Counted from the first letter of the stretch, positions 1-6,781 are shown. The stretch: DNA of 9,865 bases from Alistipes sp. CAG:514 (GCA_000431015.1 HF986007.1:1-9865); one strand, 5' to 3'. The notes: generated by a model from the letters alone, not told the origin. Translations and numbers: made by a program.

Positions 1-239
1 AGGCACAGACGGGAGGCCAAGAGCGGGATTCGGGCGGATTCGTGTCTGCAGAGGCGCAGCGGAAAACGGATGGGAGGACTTGGTGTAGGAGTGGACACCC
101 GGACAACGGCGGCTGGATAATTAGGAGAGGGCAAATTGGTCGGCGGACCGAATCGGCGGAGGGATAACTGGTCGGTCAATTGGCCGGCAGAGGGCTAATC
201 GGCAGAGGGCCAATCGGCGGCGGGCTAATCGGCGGCGGG
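1..239. other. Gene-free GC-rich segment at window edge
   Basis: I see no convincing gene here. One plus-strand frame is open from the window edge to a stop at 118-120, but its translation is Arg/Gly-rich and has no recognisable motif. The left part has short G-rich near-repeats (GCGGGATTCGG, GCGGATTCG around 22-43). The right part (from about 142) is the 15-bp tandem repeat listed separately. No terminator with a T-run is visible for dacB, which ends at 240 on the minus strand. The G-rich low-complexity texture matches the other intergenic gaps of this window. Confidence 0.6.
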
Positions 240-245
240 CTAATT
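186..245. repeat. 15-bp tandem repeat, four copies, entering the dacB stop codon
   Basis: Four adjacent 15-bp units lie at 186-200, 201-215, 216-230 and 231-245 with the pattern GGC(A/G)G(A/C)GGGC(T/C)AAT(C/T). Units 1 and 2 differ by one base, and units 3 and 4 by one base. Degenerate relatives extend left to about 142. The last unit contains the dacB stop (TAG, complement of 240-242) and its last sense codon. Because 15 is a multiple of three, copy-number change would not shift a frame reading through the array. Confidence 0.85.
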
Positions 246-2000
246 GTCGGTGGCGAGGAGGGTGATTATGCGGTCGATTATGGGATCCAGGCGGGAGGCG
301 GGGGCTAGGGAGTTGTTGGTCATTATGGAGAAGACTATGGTGTCGGATTTGGAGCCGGCGGAGGGCTCGATGTAGCCGCTGAAGCAACGCACGCCGTTCA
401 TGGAGCCGCTTTTCAGATGGACGCGGGACTTCACGGAGGCGGGGGACTCACGAAGGCGTGACTCGTAGTGACGGGAGCCGGGCTGGGCTATGGTCTGGAT
501 GTAGTCGGCGAAGGAGGGACTGTCCATCATCGCGGAGAGGAAGAGGACGAAGAAGGACGGGGATATGTAGTTGTGGCGGGCCAGGCCGCTGCCGTCTACG
601 ATCCGGATGTCATCGGCGCTGATGCCCAAACTCTTCATCACCTCATTCACAGCTACATAGGAGGAATCGTAGGAGGCGGAATGATGGAGTCGGCGGCCAA
701 GGGTACGGAAAAGAGTCTCGGCGTAGAAGTTATCGCTCTTCAGATTGGTCTCACGGGCTATGCGGGCAAGGGATGGTGAATATGTCTGGCCTAGCATATT
801 CAAATCATCCACCTTTGAGGCGTAACGGGAATATTCAGAGGAAGATAGGTCGGTGCGGATTCGGCCACGGATGATGTCGGCAGGAGTTCCGGAGACCGCT
901 ATTCCGCTGGATCTCAGATAGTCACAAAAATAGTAGGCACAGGTGTAGGAGCCGAATCTGTTGCTGAATTCCTCCACTTTGGGCTTGCGGTCGATGGCGA
1001 ATGAGCCGCGGACCTCGGCGCGGGGGGCGAAGTCGGAATTGAAGAGGTAGAGCTGGTCGCCGGTGCCGGCAGGGGCGGTTTTGCAGGAATATTCATACTT
1101 CATCCACGGCGTGGCGGGGAATATGACGGAGACGTTGACCGGCGAACCCACCGACGGGCCGGCACTCACCCTGAAATCCTGGGCGTTCTCGTAGAAACTC
1201 AGGCCGTTAAGACCGGCTCCGTAGGCGGTGCCAATGTCTTGGTAGCTCCATGTATCGTGTTCCATGGGACCGTCGAAGTAGCGTCCGTCGCCTATCACGT
1301 TGCCGCTTACACGCTTGATGCCGGCCTTGTCCAGGAAGGATTTCCACTGGCGGAAGAGGTCGGTGCGGGAGATGGAGATCGAGTCTTTCGAGGCTATGGT
1401 CGGGTCGCCGCCGCCGACTATGTAAAGGTCGCCGTCCAGGGTTCCGTCTTTGATGACGCCACTGTAGCCTATGCGGGTAATGTACTTGAAATCAGGGCCG
1501 AGGAGGTGGATGGCCATGCCGGTGGTGATGAGTTTCATCGTCGAGGCCGGAACCATGCGCTGGTCGCTGTTCCAGCAGGCCAGGGTGTCGCCGCCTTCGG
1601 TTACGGCAAGGACTCCGAAGACGGAAGATTTGAGAGCCTCACCACGCGCGGCAGTCTCGATGTAGCGCTGGGCCTTGGTCTTGACGGAAAATCTTTTCGA
1701 AGAGGTGACTTGCGGGGATGTCGGAGTGGATGCCTCGGCAAGGCAAGCGGCTGAAAGGGTCGGAGAGGAAGGCGCTTCGGCAATCTCAGCGGCAGGAAGG
1801 GACGGGACGGGAGCTTCGGTTATTCCCTTGGAAAAAAGGGCCGGGACGGGTGTCCCGACGGGTTGGTGAGCCTGCCAAGCCACAGCAGCAGGACCCACAG
1901 CGACCGGAGCCACAATGGCAGGAGCGGCGTAAGTTAAAACAGCAACCAACGACAGCGCAAGCGCGCCGACACTTTTATTTATGAATATTCCGACTCTCAT
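240..2000 (-). CDS. dacB: D-alanyl-D-alanine carboxypeptidase/endopeptidase (PBP4 type, peptidase S13)
   Basis: A periplasmic serine DD-peptidase that trims or cuts D-Ala cross-links in peptidoglycan. The full S13 active-site set is visible: SxxK as S153-T-M-K156, SDN at 422-424, the DGSGL box at 469-473, and the KTG-type triad as K530-S-G532. A hydrophobic signal peptide spans about residues 4-26, consistent with export. The protein has 586 residues, longer than the usual 450-500. The excess is an Ala/Pro/Ser/Thr-rich stretch at about 27-105 between the signal peptide and the catalytic domain. Part of that stretch (residues about 28-48) is encoded by DNA resembling the radA leader repeat (see findings). 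The ATG at 2000 is chosen because it directly precedes the signal peptide. It is divergent from galE, with a minus-strand TATTTTTG box about 70 bp upstream. The family assignment is firm; the linker role is unknown. Confidence 0.95.
   Translation of the reverse strand: MRVGIFINKSVGALALSLVAVLTYAAPAIVAPVAVGPAAVAWQAHQPVGTPVPALFSKGITEAPVPSLPAAEIAEAPSSPTLSAACLAEASTPTSPQVTSSKRFSVKTKAQRYIETAARGEALKSSVFGVLAVTEGGDTLACWNSDQRMVPASTMKLITTGMAIHLLGPDFKYITRIGYSGVIKDGTLDGDLYIVGGGDPTIASKDSISISRTDLFRQWKSFLDKAGIKRVSGNVIGDGRYFDGPMEHDTWSYQDIGTAYGAGLNGLSFYENAQDFRVSAGPSVGSPVNVSVIFPATPWMKYEYSCKTAPAGTGDQLYLFNSDFAPRAEVRGSFAIDRKPKVEEFSNRFGSYTCAYYFCDYLRSSGIAVSGTPADIIRGRIRTDLSSSEYSRYASKVDDLNMLGQTYSPSLARIARETNLKSDNFYAETLFRTLGRRLHHSASYDSSYVAVNEVMKSLGISADDIRIVDGSGLARHNYISPSFFVLFLSAMMDSPSFADYIQTIAQPGSRHYESRLRESPASVKSRVHLKSGSMNGVRCFSGYIEPSAGSKSDTIVFSIMTNNSLAPASRLDPIIDRIITLLATDN
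1856..1917. repeat. Copy of the intergenic GC-rich repeat inside dacB
   Basis: Read on the plus strand, this segment aligns with 6595-6666 in the radA leader. Both begin CGACGG, share a GCCTGCC(A/G)AGCC core, share an exact CAGCGACCGGA (1898-1908 versus 6644-6654), and end in GCCACAATG. The middle differs by short indels, so the copies are 62 and 72 bp long. Here the segment encodes the Ala/Val/Pro-rich start of the dacB linker, residues about 28-48 on the minus strand. Confidence 0.7.
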
Positions 2001-2068
2001 GGCAAAAAAAATTATGGTTTACAGGCCGCTCCAATGCCACAGGATAAAATCCGGGAACGGCAGGAGTA

Positions 2069-2076
2069 CAAAAATA
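2069..2076 (-). promoter_or_regulatory. Candidate dacB promoter, -7 box
   Basis: The minus strand reads TATTTTTG, an exact match to the Bacteroidota -7 consensus TAnnTTTG, in an AT-rich island within GC-rich DNA. It would give a leader of about 60-65 nt to the dacB ATG. I see no clear TTTG about 20 bp further upstream, so the call rests on the -7 box and its position. Confidence 0.45.
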
Positions 2077-2089
2077 GTGTTTTTATTGT

Positions 2090-2097
2090 TAAATTTG
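2090..2097 (+). promoter_or_regulatory. Candidate galE promoter, -7 box
   Basis: TAAATTTG matches TAnnTTTG and lies 13 bp from the minus-strand box assigned to dacB, so the two would form a compact divergent promoter pair. Transcription from here would give galE an unusually long leader of roughly 210 nt containing the repeats at 2166-2285. No convincing -33 TTTG is seen. A closer galE promoter cannot be excluded. Confidence 0.4.
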
Positions 2098-2165
2098 CAG
2101 TTTGTATGCCAGCATTGCGAGAGCGAGCGGTAACTATAATTTGCAGCGGACGGCACTGGCGGTAC

Positions 2166-2285
2166 AAACAATGCGAACTGCGCTGATGCCATAAAACCGC
2201 GCGGACAGCATGGGTGGCACGGCGCAGATGGTACGGCGCAGATAGAACGAACCGCTCGGACCGCAAGGGTGCCATAAACAATGCG
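2166..2285. repeat. Short direct repeats in the galE upstream region
   Basis: Three pairs of repeats occur in this gene-free stretch. GGCACGGCGCAGAT (2216-2229) is followed directly by GGTACGGCGCAGAT (2230-2243), a 14-bp tandem with one mismatch. AAACAATGCG occurs at 2166-2175 and 2276-2285. TGCCATAAA occurs at 2187-2195 and 2270-2278. The 318-bp gap between dacB and galE therefore splits into a promoter-like AT-rich left part and a repeat-rich right part. No terminator or known riboswitch fold was recognised. Confidence 0.65.
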
Positions 2286-2318
2286 GGCGACACGAACTTG
2301 AATCAAATTGTTCTGAAT

Positions 2319-3347
2319 ATGAAAAAATGCGTTCTTGTGTCCGGCGGTGCCGGATTTATCGGAAGCCATGTCACGGTGGAGCTTATCGAGGCCGGCTACG
2401 ATGTCATTGTCGCAGACAACATGTCCAACTGTGACGAGACCTGCTACGAGGGTGTGAAGAAAATCACTGGAAGAGAGGACATTCCGTTCGTGAAAATGGA
2501 TTTTTGCGACCCTGTGGCCACGGAATTGCTGTTCACGGCCAACAAGATCGACGCGGTCATTCATTTCGCCGGATTCAAGGCCGTCGGTGAGTCGGTGAGC
2601 GAGCCGCTCAAGTACTACAAGAACAATCTGGAGTCGTTCATGAATGTCATCGAGACCGCGCGTGACCACGGATGCGGGAATATTCTTTTCTCATCTTCCG
2701 CCACGGTCTATGGCGAGCCGGAACAACTTCCTGTCACAGAGGAATCTCCAAGGCAGCCCGCCACCTCTCCCTACGGCAACACGAAGCAGATGTGCGAGGA
2801 CATCCTGCGGGACTCCGTGAAGGCATATTCAAATGTCAAGGGCATAGCGCTGAGGTACTTCAACCCGATCGGGGCGCATCCGTCCGCTCTGATCGGCGAG
2901 CTTCCGCGCGGCGTGCCTAACAACCTGGTGCCTTACATCACGCAGACCGCCATCGGCAAACGCGAGTACCTCTCCGTCTTCGGCAACGACTACCCTACCC
3001 CGGACGGCACATGCCAAAGGGATTTCATCGACATCGTGGATCTCGCCAAGGCGCACGTTTTCGCGGTGCGCAGGATGCTTGAGGGGAAGATGAAGAATGA
3101 ATATGAAATCTTCAACATCGGTACTGGAAAGCCGCTGTCCGTGATGGAGCTCATCACCGCTTTCGAGAAAGCTAACGGACTGAAGCTCAACTATAAGTTT
3201 GCGCCTCGGCGTTCCGGTGACGTGACAGCGATCTGGGCGGATCCGACCCTTGCGAACAAAGAGCTTGGCTGGAAGGCCGAGAGGTCGATCGAGGAGACTC
3301 TGGCCTCTGCCTGGGCTTGGGAGAGGCATCTGGCCGACAAGGAATAA
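2319..3347 (+). CDS. galE: UDP-glucose 4-epimerase
   Basis: It interconverts UDP-glucose and UDP-galactose with bound NAD, supplying galactose metabolism and galactosyl donors for surface glycans; cytosolic. It is an extended short-chain dehydrogenase of 342 residues, a normal GalE length. The Rossmann motif GGAGFIG is at residues 9-15. The catalytic triad equivalents are S127 in SSSATVYG and the YxxxK pair Y152/K156. The RYFNPIGAHPSALIGE block (179-194) is characteristic of GalE. The ATG at 2319 is chosen because it places the Rossmann strand at residue 2 as usual; the frame stays open to a GTG at 2214, but that 35-residue extension is encoded by intergenic repeats. The start overlaps a GAATATG word. 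It is convergent with asd. Confidence 0.96.
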   Translation: MKKCVLVSGGAGFIGSHVTVELIEAGYDVIVADNMSNCDETCYEGVKKITGREDIPFVKMDFCDPVATELLFTANKIDAVIHFAGFKAVGESVSEPLKYYKNNLESFMNVIETARDHGCGNILFSSSATVYGEPEQLPVTEESPRQPATSPYGNTKQMCEDILRDSVKAYSNVKGIALRYFNPIGAHPSALIGELPRGVPNNLVPYITQTAIGKREYLSVFGNDYPTPDGTCQRDFIDIVDLAKAHVFAVRRMLEGKMKNEYEIFNIGTGKPLSVMELITAFEKANGLKLNYKFAPRRSGDVTAIWADPTLANKELGWKAERSIEETLASAWAWERHLADKE

Positions 3348-3351
3348 AGGA

Positions 3352-3462
3352 GCGCTTGGACGGCTGGTGAGTCCATCGAACGCAGCGGCCGGGAGACATC
3401 GAGAGGCGGCTCCGCGCCTGAACGGTTGACAAGTTCGTCGAACGCAACGTCCGGGAGACCTG
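3352..3462. repeat. Pair of imperfect 49-bp direct repeats between galE and asd
   Basis: Copies at 3352-3400 and 3414-3462 match at 37 of 49 positions without gaps by my count, and most differences are transitions. The best conserved block is TCGAACGCA followed by CCGGGAGAC. Together they fill nearly all of the 117-bp spacer between the convergent stops of galE and asd. Both start with GCGC(T/C)TG(G/A)ACGG, which resembles the starts of the repeats at 5022, 5091 and 6589. No T-run terminator is visible. Confidence 0.75.
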
Positions 3463-3464
3463 AC

Positions 3465-4472
3465 TCAGCGACGTGGCAGGAAGCCTTTGGACAGAAGGTA
3501 CTGGGCGATCTGGACGGCGTTGGTGGCGGCCCCCTTGCGGATGTTGTCGCTGACGCACCAGAAGTTCAGGCCGGATCTCACGGACGGATCCCTGCGCAGA
3601 CGACCGACGAACACATCATCCTTGCCAAGAGAGAAAAGCGGCATCGGATAGATGTTGCGGGTAGGGTCATCCTGAACCGTAACACCTTCTGTCTCAGACC
3701 ACAACCTCCTGACATCCTCAAGCGTGAACTCCTTTTCGAACTCCAGATTGATGGATTCCGAATGTCCTCCCAGCACCGGCACGCGCGCCGTGGTAGGACT
3801 CACCCCTATCGAATAGTCATCCAAGATCTTGTGGGTTTCGTTGACCATCTTCATCTCCTCCTTCGTGTAGCCGTCCTCCAGGAAATCATCTATGTGAGGG
3901 ATCACATTCTCATCGATCGGATAGTGATAGAAGGCAGGATATTCACCCCACTTCCTCCCCTCGCGCTCGGCCTTCATCTGCGCGACGGCAGGATTGCCTG
4001 AACCCGTCACACTTTGATAGGTCGAGACCACTATCCTCTTGATCACGTACTTACGATGTAGCGGAGCCAGCGGAAGAAGCATCTGGATGGTCGAGCAGTT
4101 AGGGTTGGCGATGATGCGGTCATCCTCGGTCAGCACGGAGGCATTGATCTCCGGCACAACCAGTTTCTTCGTCGGATCCATCCTCCAGCAGGAAGAGTTG
4201 TCCACGACACGGCATCCTGCCGCGGCGAATCTCGGGGCATATTCAAGGGAAATGCCGGCTCCTGCGGAGAACAGAGCCAGATCGGGCTTCGCCTCAAGCG
4301 CCTCCTCGATGGCCAAGACTGAATATTCACGCCCTCGGAAAGGGATCTTTTTTCCGACAGATTTTTCCGATGCCACAGGAAGAAACTCATCCACAGGGAA
4401 TTGCCTTTCTTCCAACACCTCGACCATTCGTGTTCCCACAAGGCCGGTCACACCGACAACCGCAACTTTCAT
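3465..4472 (-). CDS. asd: Aspartate-semialdehyde dehydrogenase
   Basis: It reduces beta-aspartyl phosphate to aspartate semialdehyde with NADPH, the branch point to lysine, threonine, methionine and the diaminopimelate of peptidoglycan; cytosolic. The nucleotide-binding GVTGLVG is at residues 7-13. The catalytic cysteine is C126 in NPNCST, and other expected residues are Q153 in TYQSVTGSG and H237 in ARVPVLGGHSE. At 335 residues it is typical of the family. The ATG at 4472 is preferred over an in-frame TTG 30 bp upstream because MKVAVVG is the normal N-terminus. It stands alone: a terminator precedes it, and two direct repeats lie 32-66 bp upstream of its start. It converges on galE. Confidence 0.96.
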   Translation of the reverse strand: MKVAVVGVTGLVGTRMVEVLEERQFPVDEFLPVASEKSVGKKIPFRGREYSVLAIEEALEAKPDLALFSAGAGISLEYAPRFAAAGCRVVDNSSCWRMDPTKKLVVPEINASVLTEDDRIIANPNCSTIQMLLPLAPLHRKYVIKRIVVSTYQSVTGSGNPAVAQMKAEREGRKWGEYPAFYHYPIDENVIPHIDDFLEDGYTKEEMKMVNETHKILDDYSIGVSPTTARVPVLGGHSESINLEFEKEFTLEDVRRLWSETEGVTVQDDPTRNIYPMPLFSLGKDDVFVGRLRRDPSVRSGLNFWCVSDNIRKGAATNAVQIAQYLLSKGFLPRR

Positions 4473-4503
4473 GTTCTTAGTATAAATTCTGTTCAACAGC
4501 AAG

Positions 4504-4538
4504 CGTTAAAAAATATGCTAAACGTTTAAAAATATGCT
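4504..4538. repeat. Two 16-bp direct repeats upstream of asd
   Basis: CGTTAAAAAATATGCT (4504-4519) and CGTTTAAAAATATGCT (4523-4538) differ at one base and start 19 bp apart. They lie just upstream of the asd start in the minus orientation, in AT-rich DNA. Tandem half-sites near two helical turns apart suit an operator for a regulator of aspartate-family synthesis, but no regulator is identified and the role is inferred. Confidence 0.6.
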
Positions 4539-4592
4539 GGTAAAGATTTAGTGATTTACTGTGGCATATTCATTAACGACCACAAATAAAAT

Positions 4593-4616
4593 GGGGAAGA
4601 CTCTCAAGCCTTCCCC
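4593..4616 (-). terminator. Rho-independent-like terminator after the 97-aa gene
   Basis: A 7-bp perfect stem GGGGAAG/CTTCCCC (4593-4599 with 4610-4616) encloses a 10-nt loop. On the minus strand it is followed by ATTTTATTTG. It sits 25 bp beyond the stop of the 97-aa gene and upstream of asd, so it should separate the two transcripts. Confidence 0.75.
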
Positions 4617-4641
4617 AAATATGATTCGGTGAAAAGCTTGC

Positions 4642-4935
4642 CTACTTCTCCTCAGCCTTCGCTGCCGTCTTGATGACCTCGCTGAGCTTCTGGTACAGAG
4701 CGTCGGTCTTCTCAAGGAGTTCCTTGCGGATGCCGGCGAAATAAGCGGCCTTCTTGCCTTCGGCCTTTGCGTTAACCTTGTCCCTGAGGTCGTTGTAGAG
4801 TTTTACGGCCTCATCCAAAAGTCCACCCAGTGCCTCGTCATCGGCTTTTTGATTTATCGCGCTGAAAAGGGAGCAATCATCGATGAAGGCTCCGATGACA
4901 TATTCAATGTCCTTTTTGATGTCTCTAAGATTCAT
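4642..4935 (-). CDS. Conserved-looking 97-aa helical protein of unknown function
   Basis: I cannot assign a function. The product has 97 residues, no signal peptide and no membrane segment, and is very rich in Lys, Glu, Asp and Ala. Its pattern suggests two or three amphipathic helices, for example residues 2-20, 30-57 and 66-92. The start MNLRDIKKDIEYVIGAF and the region LYNDLRDKVN look like genuine coding sequence. A dedicated terminator follows the gene and an AT-rich promoter-like region precedes it, supporting expression as a single-gene unit. It resembles small hypothetical proteins I associate with Bacteroidales, but I have no named family for it. The upstream neighbour on the same strand, radA, is more than 260 bp away, so no operon is implied. 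Confidence 0.8.
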   Translation of the reverse strand: MNLRDIKKDIEYVIGAFIDDCSLFSAINQKADDEALGGLLDEAVKLYNDLRDKVNAKAEGKKAAYFAGIRKELLEKTDALYQKLSEVIKTAAKAEEK

Positions 4936-4964
4936 ATTACGTTTTGTTTAGTCTTAAAACTTGG

Positions 4965-4972
4965 CGAATATA
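4965..4972 (-). promoter_or_regulatory. Weak candidate promoter of the 97-aa gene
   Basis: The minus strand reads TATATTCG, seven of eight positions matching TAnnTTTG, about 30 bp upstream of the ATG, with an A-run upstream. No good -33 element is seen. The box overlaps one of the GAATAT words (4966-4972), so the match may be incidental. Confidence 0.3.
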
Positions 4973-5021
4973 CGCATTTTTTTTCAATTAACGAATTTGT
5001 CGGACACTTTGGAGTTTCGCG

Positions 5022-5186
5022 GCGCTTCGGCTGCTGGAAGGACGTCTAACCACTGCGACTCGTGTCGCCCTCCTCGAAGATCGGTTGCATGCGCTTCGGC
5101 TGCTGGAGGATTCACCGGACCAATGTGACCGCGGCGGACGGATTAGAACTCTGGCTGTTGGAGAGTCCGACGGACCTCTGCGACCG
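5022..5186. repeat. Three related 41-bp repeats between radA and the 97-aa gene
   Basis: Units are at 5022-5062, 5091-5131 and 5146-5186. The first two share an exact GCGCTTCGGCTGCTGGA at their left ends. The second and third match at 28 of 41 positions. All three end in a TG(C/T)GAC-type block, and the last two end in GACCG. Unit spacing is irregular (69 and 55 bp). They fill most of the 264-bp gene-free gap at 4936-5199. The rest of that gap is the AT-rich upstream region of the 97-aa gene (about 4936-5000), where I see only a weak promoter box. Confidence 0.7.
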
Positions 5187-5199
5187 TGAAAGCAACGGA

Positions 5200-6561
5200 C
5201 TATTTGAAGAGGCTGCGGACAAGGGCGGGAATGTCGGCGACTTTGACGACCTCAATGCCTTGAGGCGTACGATCCAGCGAGGCGAAGGATGACACGAATA
5301 TCCTCTTGAAACCCAGTCGGGAAGCCTCTCCGACACGGCGGTCGGTCTGGGCCACGGGGCGGATCTCGCCACTAAGGCCGACCTCGCCGGCGAAGCAGTT
5401 GTCCGAAGGGATGGCGAAGTCGAAATTCGACGACAGGACAGCTGCCACCACGGCCAGGTCACAGGCCGGGTCACTGACCTTAAGGCCACCCGCCATGTTC
5501 AGGAAAACATCTTTCTGCGCCAGTTTGAAGCCTGCCCTGCGCTCCAGGACAGCCAGCAGCATATTCAGCCTCCTGACATCGAATCCGGTCGCCGAGCGCT
5601 GCGCCGTGCCATAGACTGCAGAGCTCACAAGCGCCTGAACCTCAAAGAGAAACGGTCTCGTTCCGTCCAGCATCGCGCTGATGGCGGTTCCGCTGAGGCC
5701 GGCCTCATGCATCGGGATCAGGAGTTCGGACGGATTGGACACCTCCCTTAGACCCTTGCCTGTCATCTCGAAGACAGCGAGTTCGGAAGTGGAGCCAAAG
5801 CGATTCTTGATACTCCGCAGGATCCTGTACGTGCCGCGATTGTCCCCCTCAAACTGAAGTACAACATCCACGATGTGTTCCAGCACTTTAGGACCGGCGA
5901 TGTAGCCTTCCTTGGTGATGTGGCCGATCAGGATCACAGGGATGCCGGTCTCCTTGGCGAGACGCAGGAGAATGGCGGCCACTTCCTTGATCTGTGTGAC
6001 CGAGCCGGGAGTCGAATCGACCGTCTGCGAGAACATTGTCTGGACGGAATCCACAATCATCAGATCCGGCTCGATCTCACGGGCCTGCGAGACCACGTTC
6101 TCGATCAGGGTCTCACTGTAGATCTGGCAGTTGGCAGCGTCTCCACCCAGGCGGTCGGCGCGCATCTTGACTTGCCGCAGGCTTTCCTCGCCAGTGACAT
6201 AGAGGGTTTTCAGCGACGGGCATCCAAGCGGAATCTGGAGCGAGAGGGTGGACTTGCCTATCCCCGGTTCTCCTCCGATCAGGACAAGGGAGCCTTCGAC
6301 TATTCCTCCACCGAGGATCCGGTCGATCTCCTCGTTGTTCAACGAGAGCCTGGCCTCGGAGGACGAGTCTATATCTTTCAGTTTCTGCGGTCTGCGTCCG
6401 GCTCCCGGAACCGTCTCCTGCGCGGAGACCCTGCGGGAGGCTCCGGTCACGACCTTCTGTTCGACCATGGTGTTCCACTCACCGCAGGCGGGGCAGCGCC
6501 CCATCCACTTGGGGTACTCGTTGCCGCAATTGGAGCAGAACCAGACTGTTTTCTCTTTCAT
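5200..6561 (-). CDS. radA: DNA repair protein RadA (Sms), RecA-like ATPase
   Basis: A cytosolic ATP-dependent motor that extends heteroduplex and processes branched intermediates in homologous recombination with RecA. All domains are present in 453 residues, the normal length. They are an N-terminal zinc finger (C9-x2-C12, C23-x2-C26); a RecA-like ATPase with Walker A GEPGIGKST (97-105, K103) and Walker B LMIVD (167-171); the RadA-specific KNRFG (252-256); and a C-terminal Lon-like domain from about 330, with GEVGLSGEIR at 392-401. The ATG at 6561 places the zinc finger at the usual distance. It appears monocistronic, with a strong promoter match at 6681-6712. A leader of about 115 nt contains a repeat copy. 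The stop is followed closely by the 41-bp repeats rather than by a visible terminator. Confidence 0.97.
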   Translation of the reverse strand: MKEKTVWFCSNCGNEYPKWMGRCPACGEWNTMVEQKVVTGASRRVSAQETVPGAGRRPQKLKDIDSSSEARLSLNNEEIDRILGGGIVEGSLVLIGGEPGIGKSTLSLQIPLGCPSLKTLYVTGEESLRQVKMRADRLGGDAANCQIYSETLIENVVSQAREIEPDLMIVDSVQTMFSQTVDSTPGSVTQIKEVAAILLRLAKETGIPVILIGHITKEGYIAGPKVLEHIVDVVLQFEGDNRGTYRILRSIKNRFGSTSELAVFEMTGKGLREVSNPSELLIPMHEAGLSGTAISAMLDGTRPFLFEVQALVSSAVYGTAQRSATGFDVRRLNMLLAVLERRAGFKLAQKDVFLNMAGGLKVSDPACDLAVVAAVLSSNFDFAIPSDNCFAGEVGLSGEIRPVAQTDRRVGEASRLGFKRIFVSSFASLDRTPQGIEVVKVADIPALVRSLFK

Positions 6562-6588
6562 GACTCTTTATGAATATGTGTTTCCCGG

Positions 6589-6670
6589 GCGCTTCGACGG
6601 TTGTGGGCCTGCCGAGCCATTTAGTCGGGCGCTTCTAAAAGCCCAGCGACCGGATTGGCCACAATGACCG
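6589..6670. repeat. Intergenic GC-rich repeat in the radA leader
   Basis: The segment starts with GCGCTTCGACGG, like the left ends at 3352, 5022 and 5091, and GCGCTTCT recurs at about 6630. From 6595 to 6666 it aligns with 1856-1917 inside dacB, sharing CAGCGACCGGA and CCACAATG. It lies wholly between the predicted radA transcription start and ATG, so it would be transcribed as part of the leader. Confidence 0.7.
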
Positions 6671-6680
6671 GAAGCTTTTC

Positions 6681-6712
6681 CAAAGATAGGCAAACCGACG
6701 GGCTAAGACAAA
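6681..6712 (-). promoter_or_regulatory. radA promoter, -33 and -7 elements
   Basis: The minus strand has TTTG (6709-6712), a 20-bp spacer, then TATCTTTG (6681-6688). This is a full match to the Bacteroidota housekeeping promoter layout. It predicts a transcription start near 6675 and a leader of about 115 nt before the radA ATG at 6561. Confidence 0.75.
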
Positions 6713-6750
6713 AAAAATTGCAGCATCTGGGTTTTGACCCGGACACCGCA

Positions 6751-6773
6751 TAAAAAGCCTCCCAAAGGGATGT
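6751..6773 (-). terminator. Possible terminator after the Cys-rich lipoprotein gene
   Basis: On the minus strand a short stem of the CATCCC/GGGAGG type, with a tight TTT loop, precedes GCTTTTTA. It begins 9 bp beyond the stop. The stem has a mismatch and is weak, but the T-run and placement between two separately promoted genes support termination here. Confidence 0.4.
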
Positions 6774-6781
6774 GACTGAAA

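Noticed and set aside
1239..1754. Plus-strand open frame of 171 codons antisense to dacB
   Set aside because: It overlaps the catalytic domain of a complete S13 peptidase and has no recognisable features.
2214..2318. GTG-initiated 35-residue N-terminal extension of galE
   Set aside because: It is encoded by short intergenic repeats, and GalE proteins normally begin directly with the Rossmann strand found at the ATG at 2319.
4473..4502. TTG start ten codons upstream of asd
   Set aside because: MKVAVVGVTG from the ATG at 4472 is the standard family N-terminus; the upstream residues have no family support.
5022..5186. Repeats considered as a small CRISPR array
   Set aside because: The three units match only about 70% or less outside the left end, spacing is irregular, and no cas gene is present.
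5875..6573. Plus-strand open frame of 232 codons antisense to radA
   Set aside because: Radical codon bias of a GC-rich gene keeps the opposite strand open; the RadA motifs on the minus strand are complete and this frame shows none.
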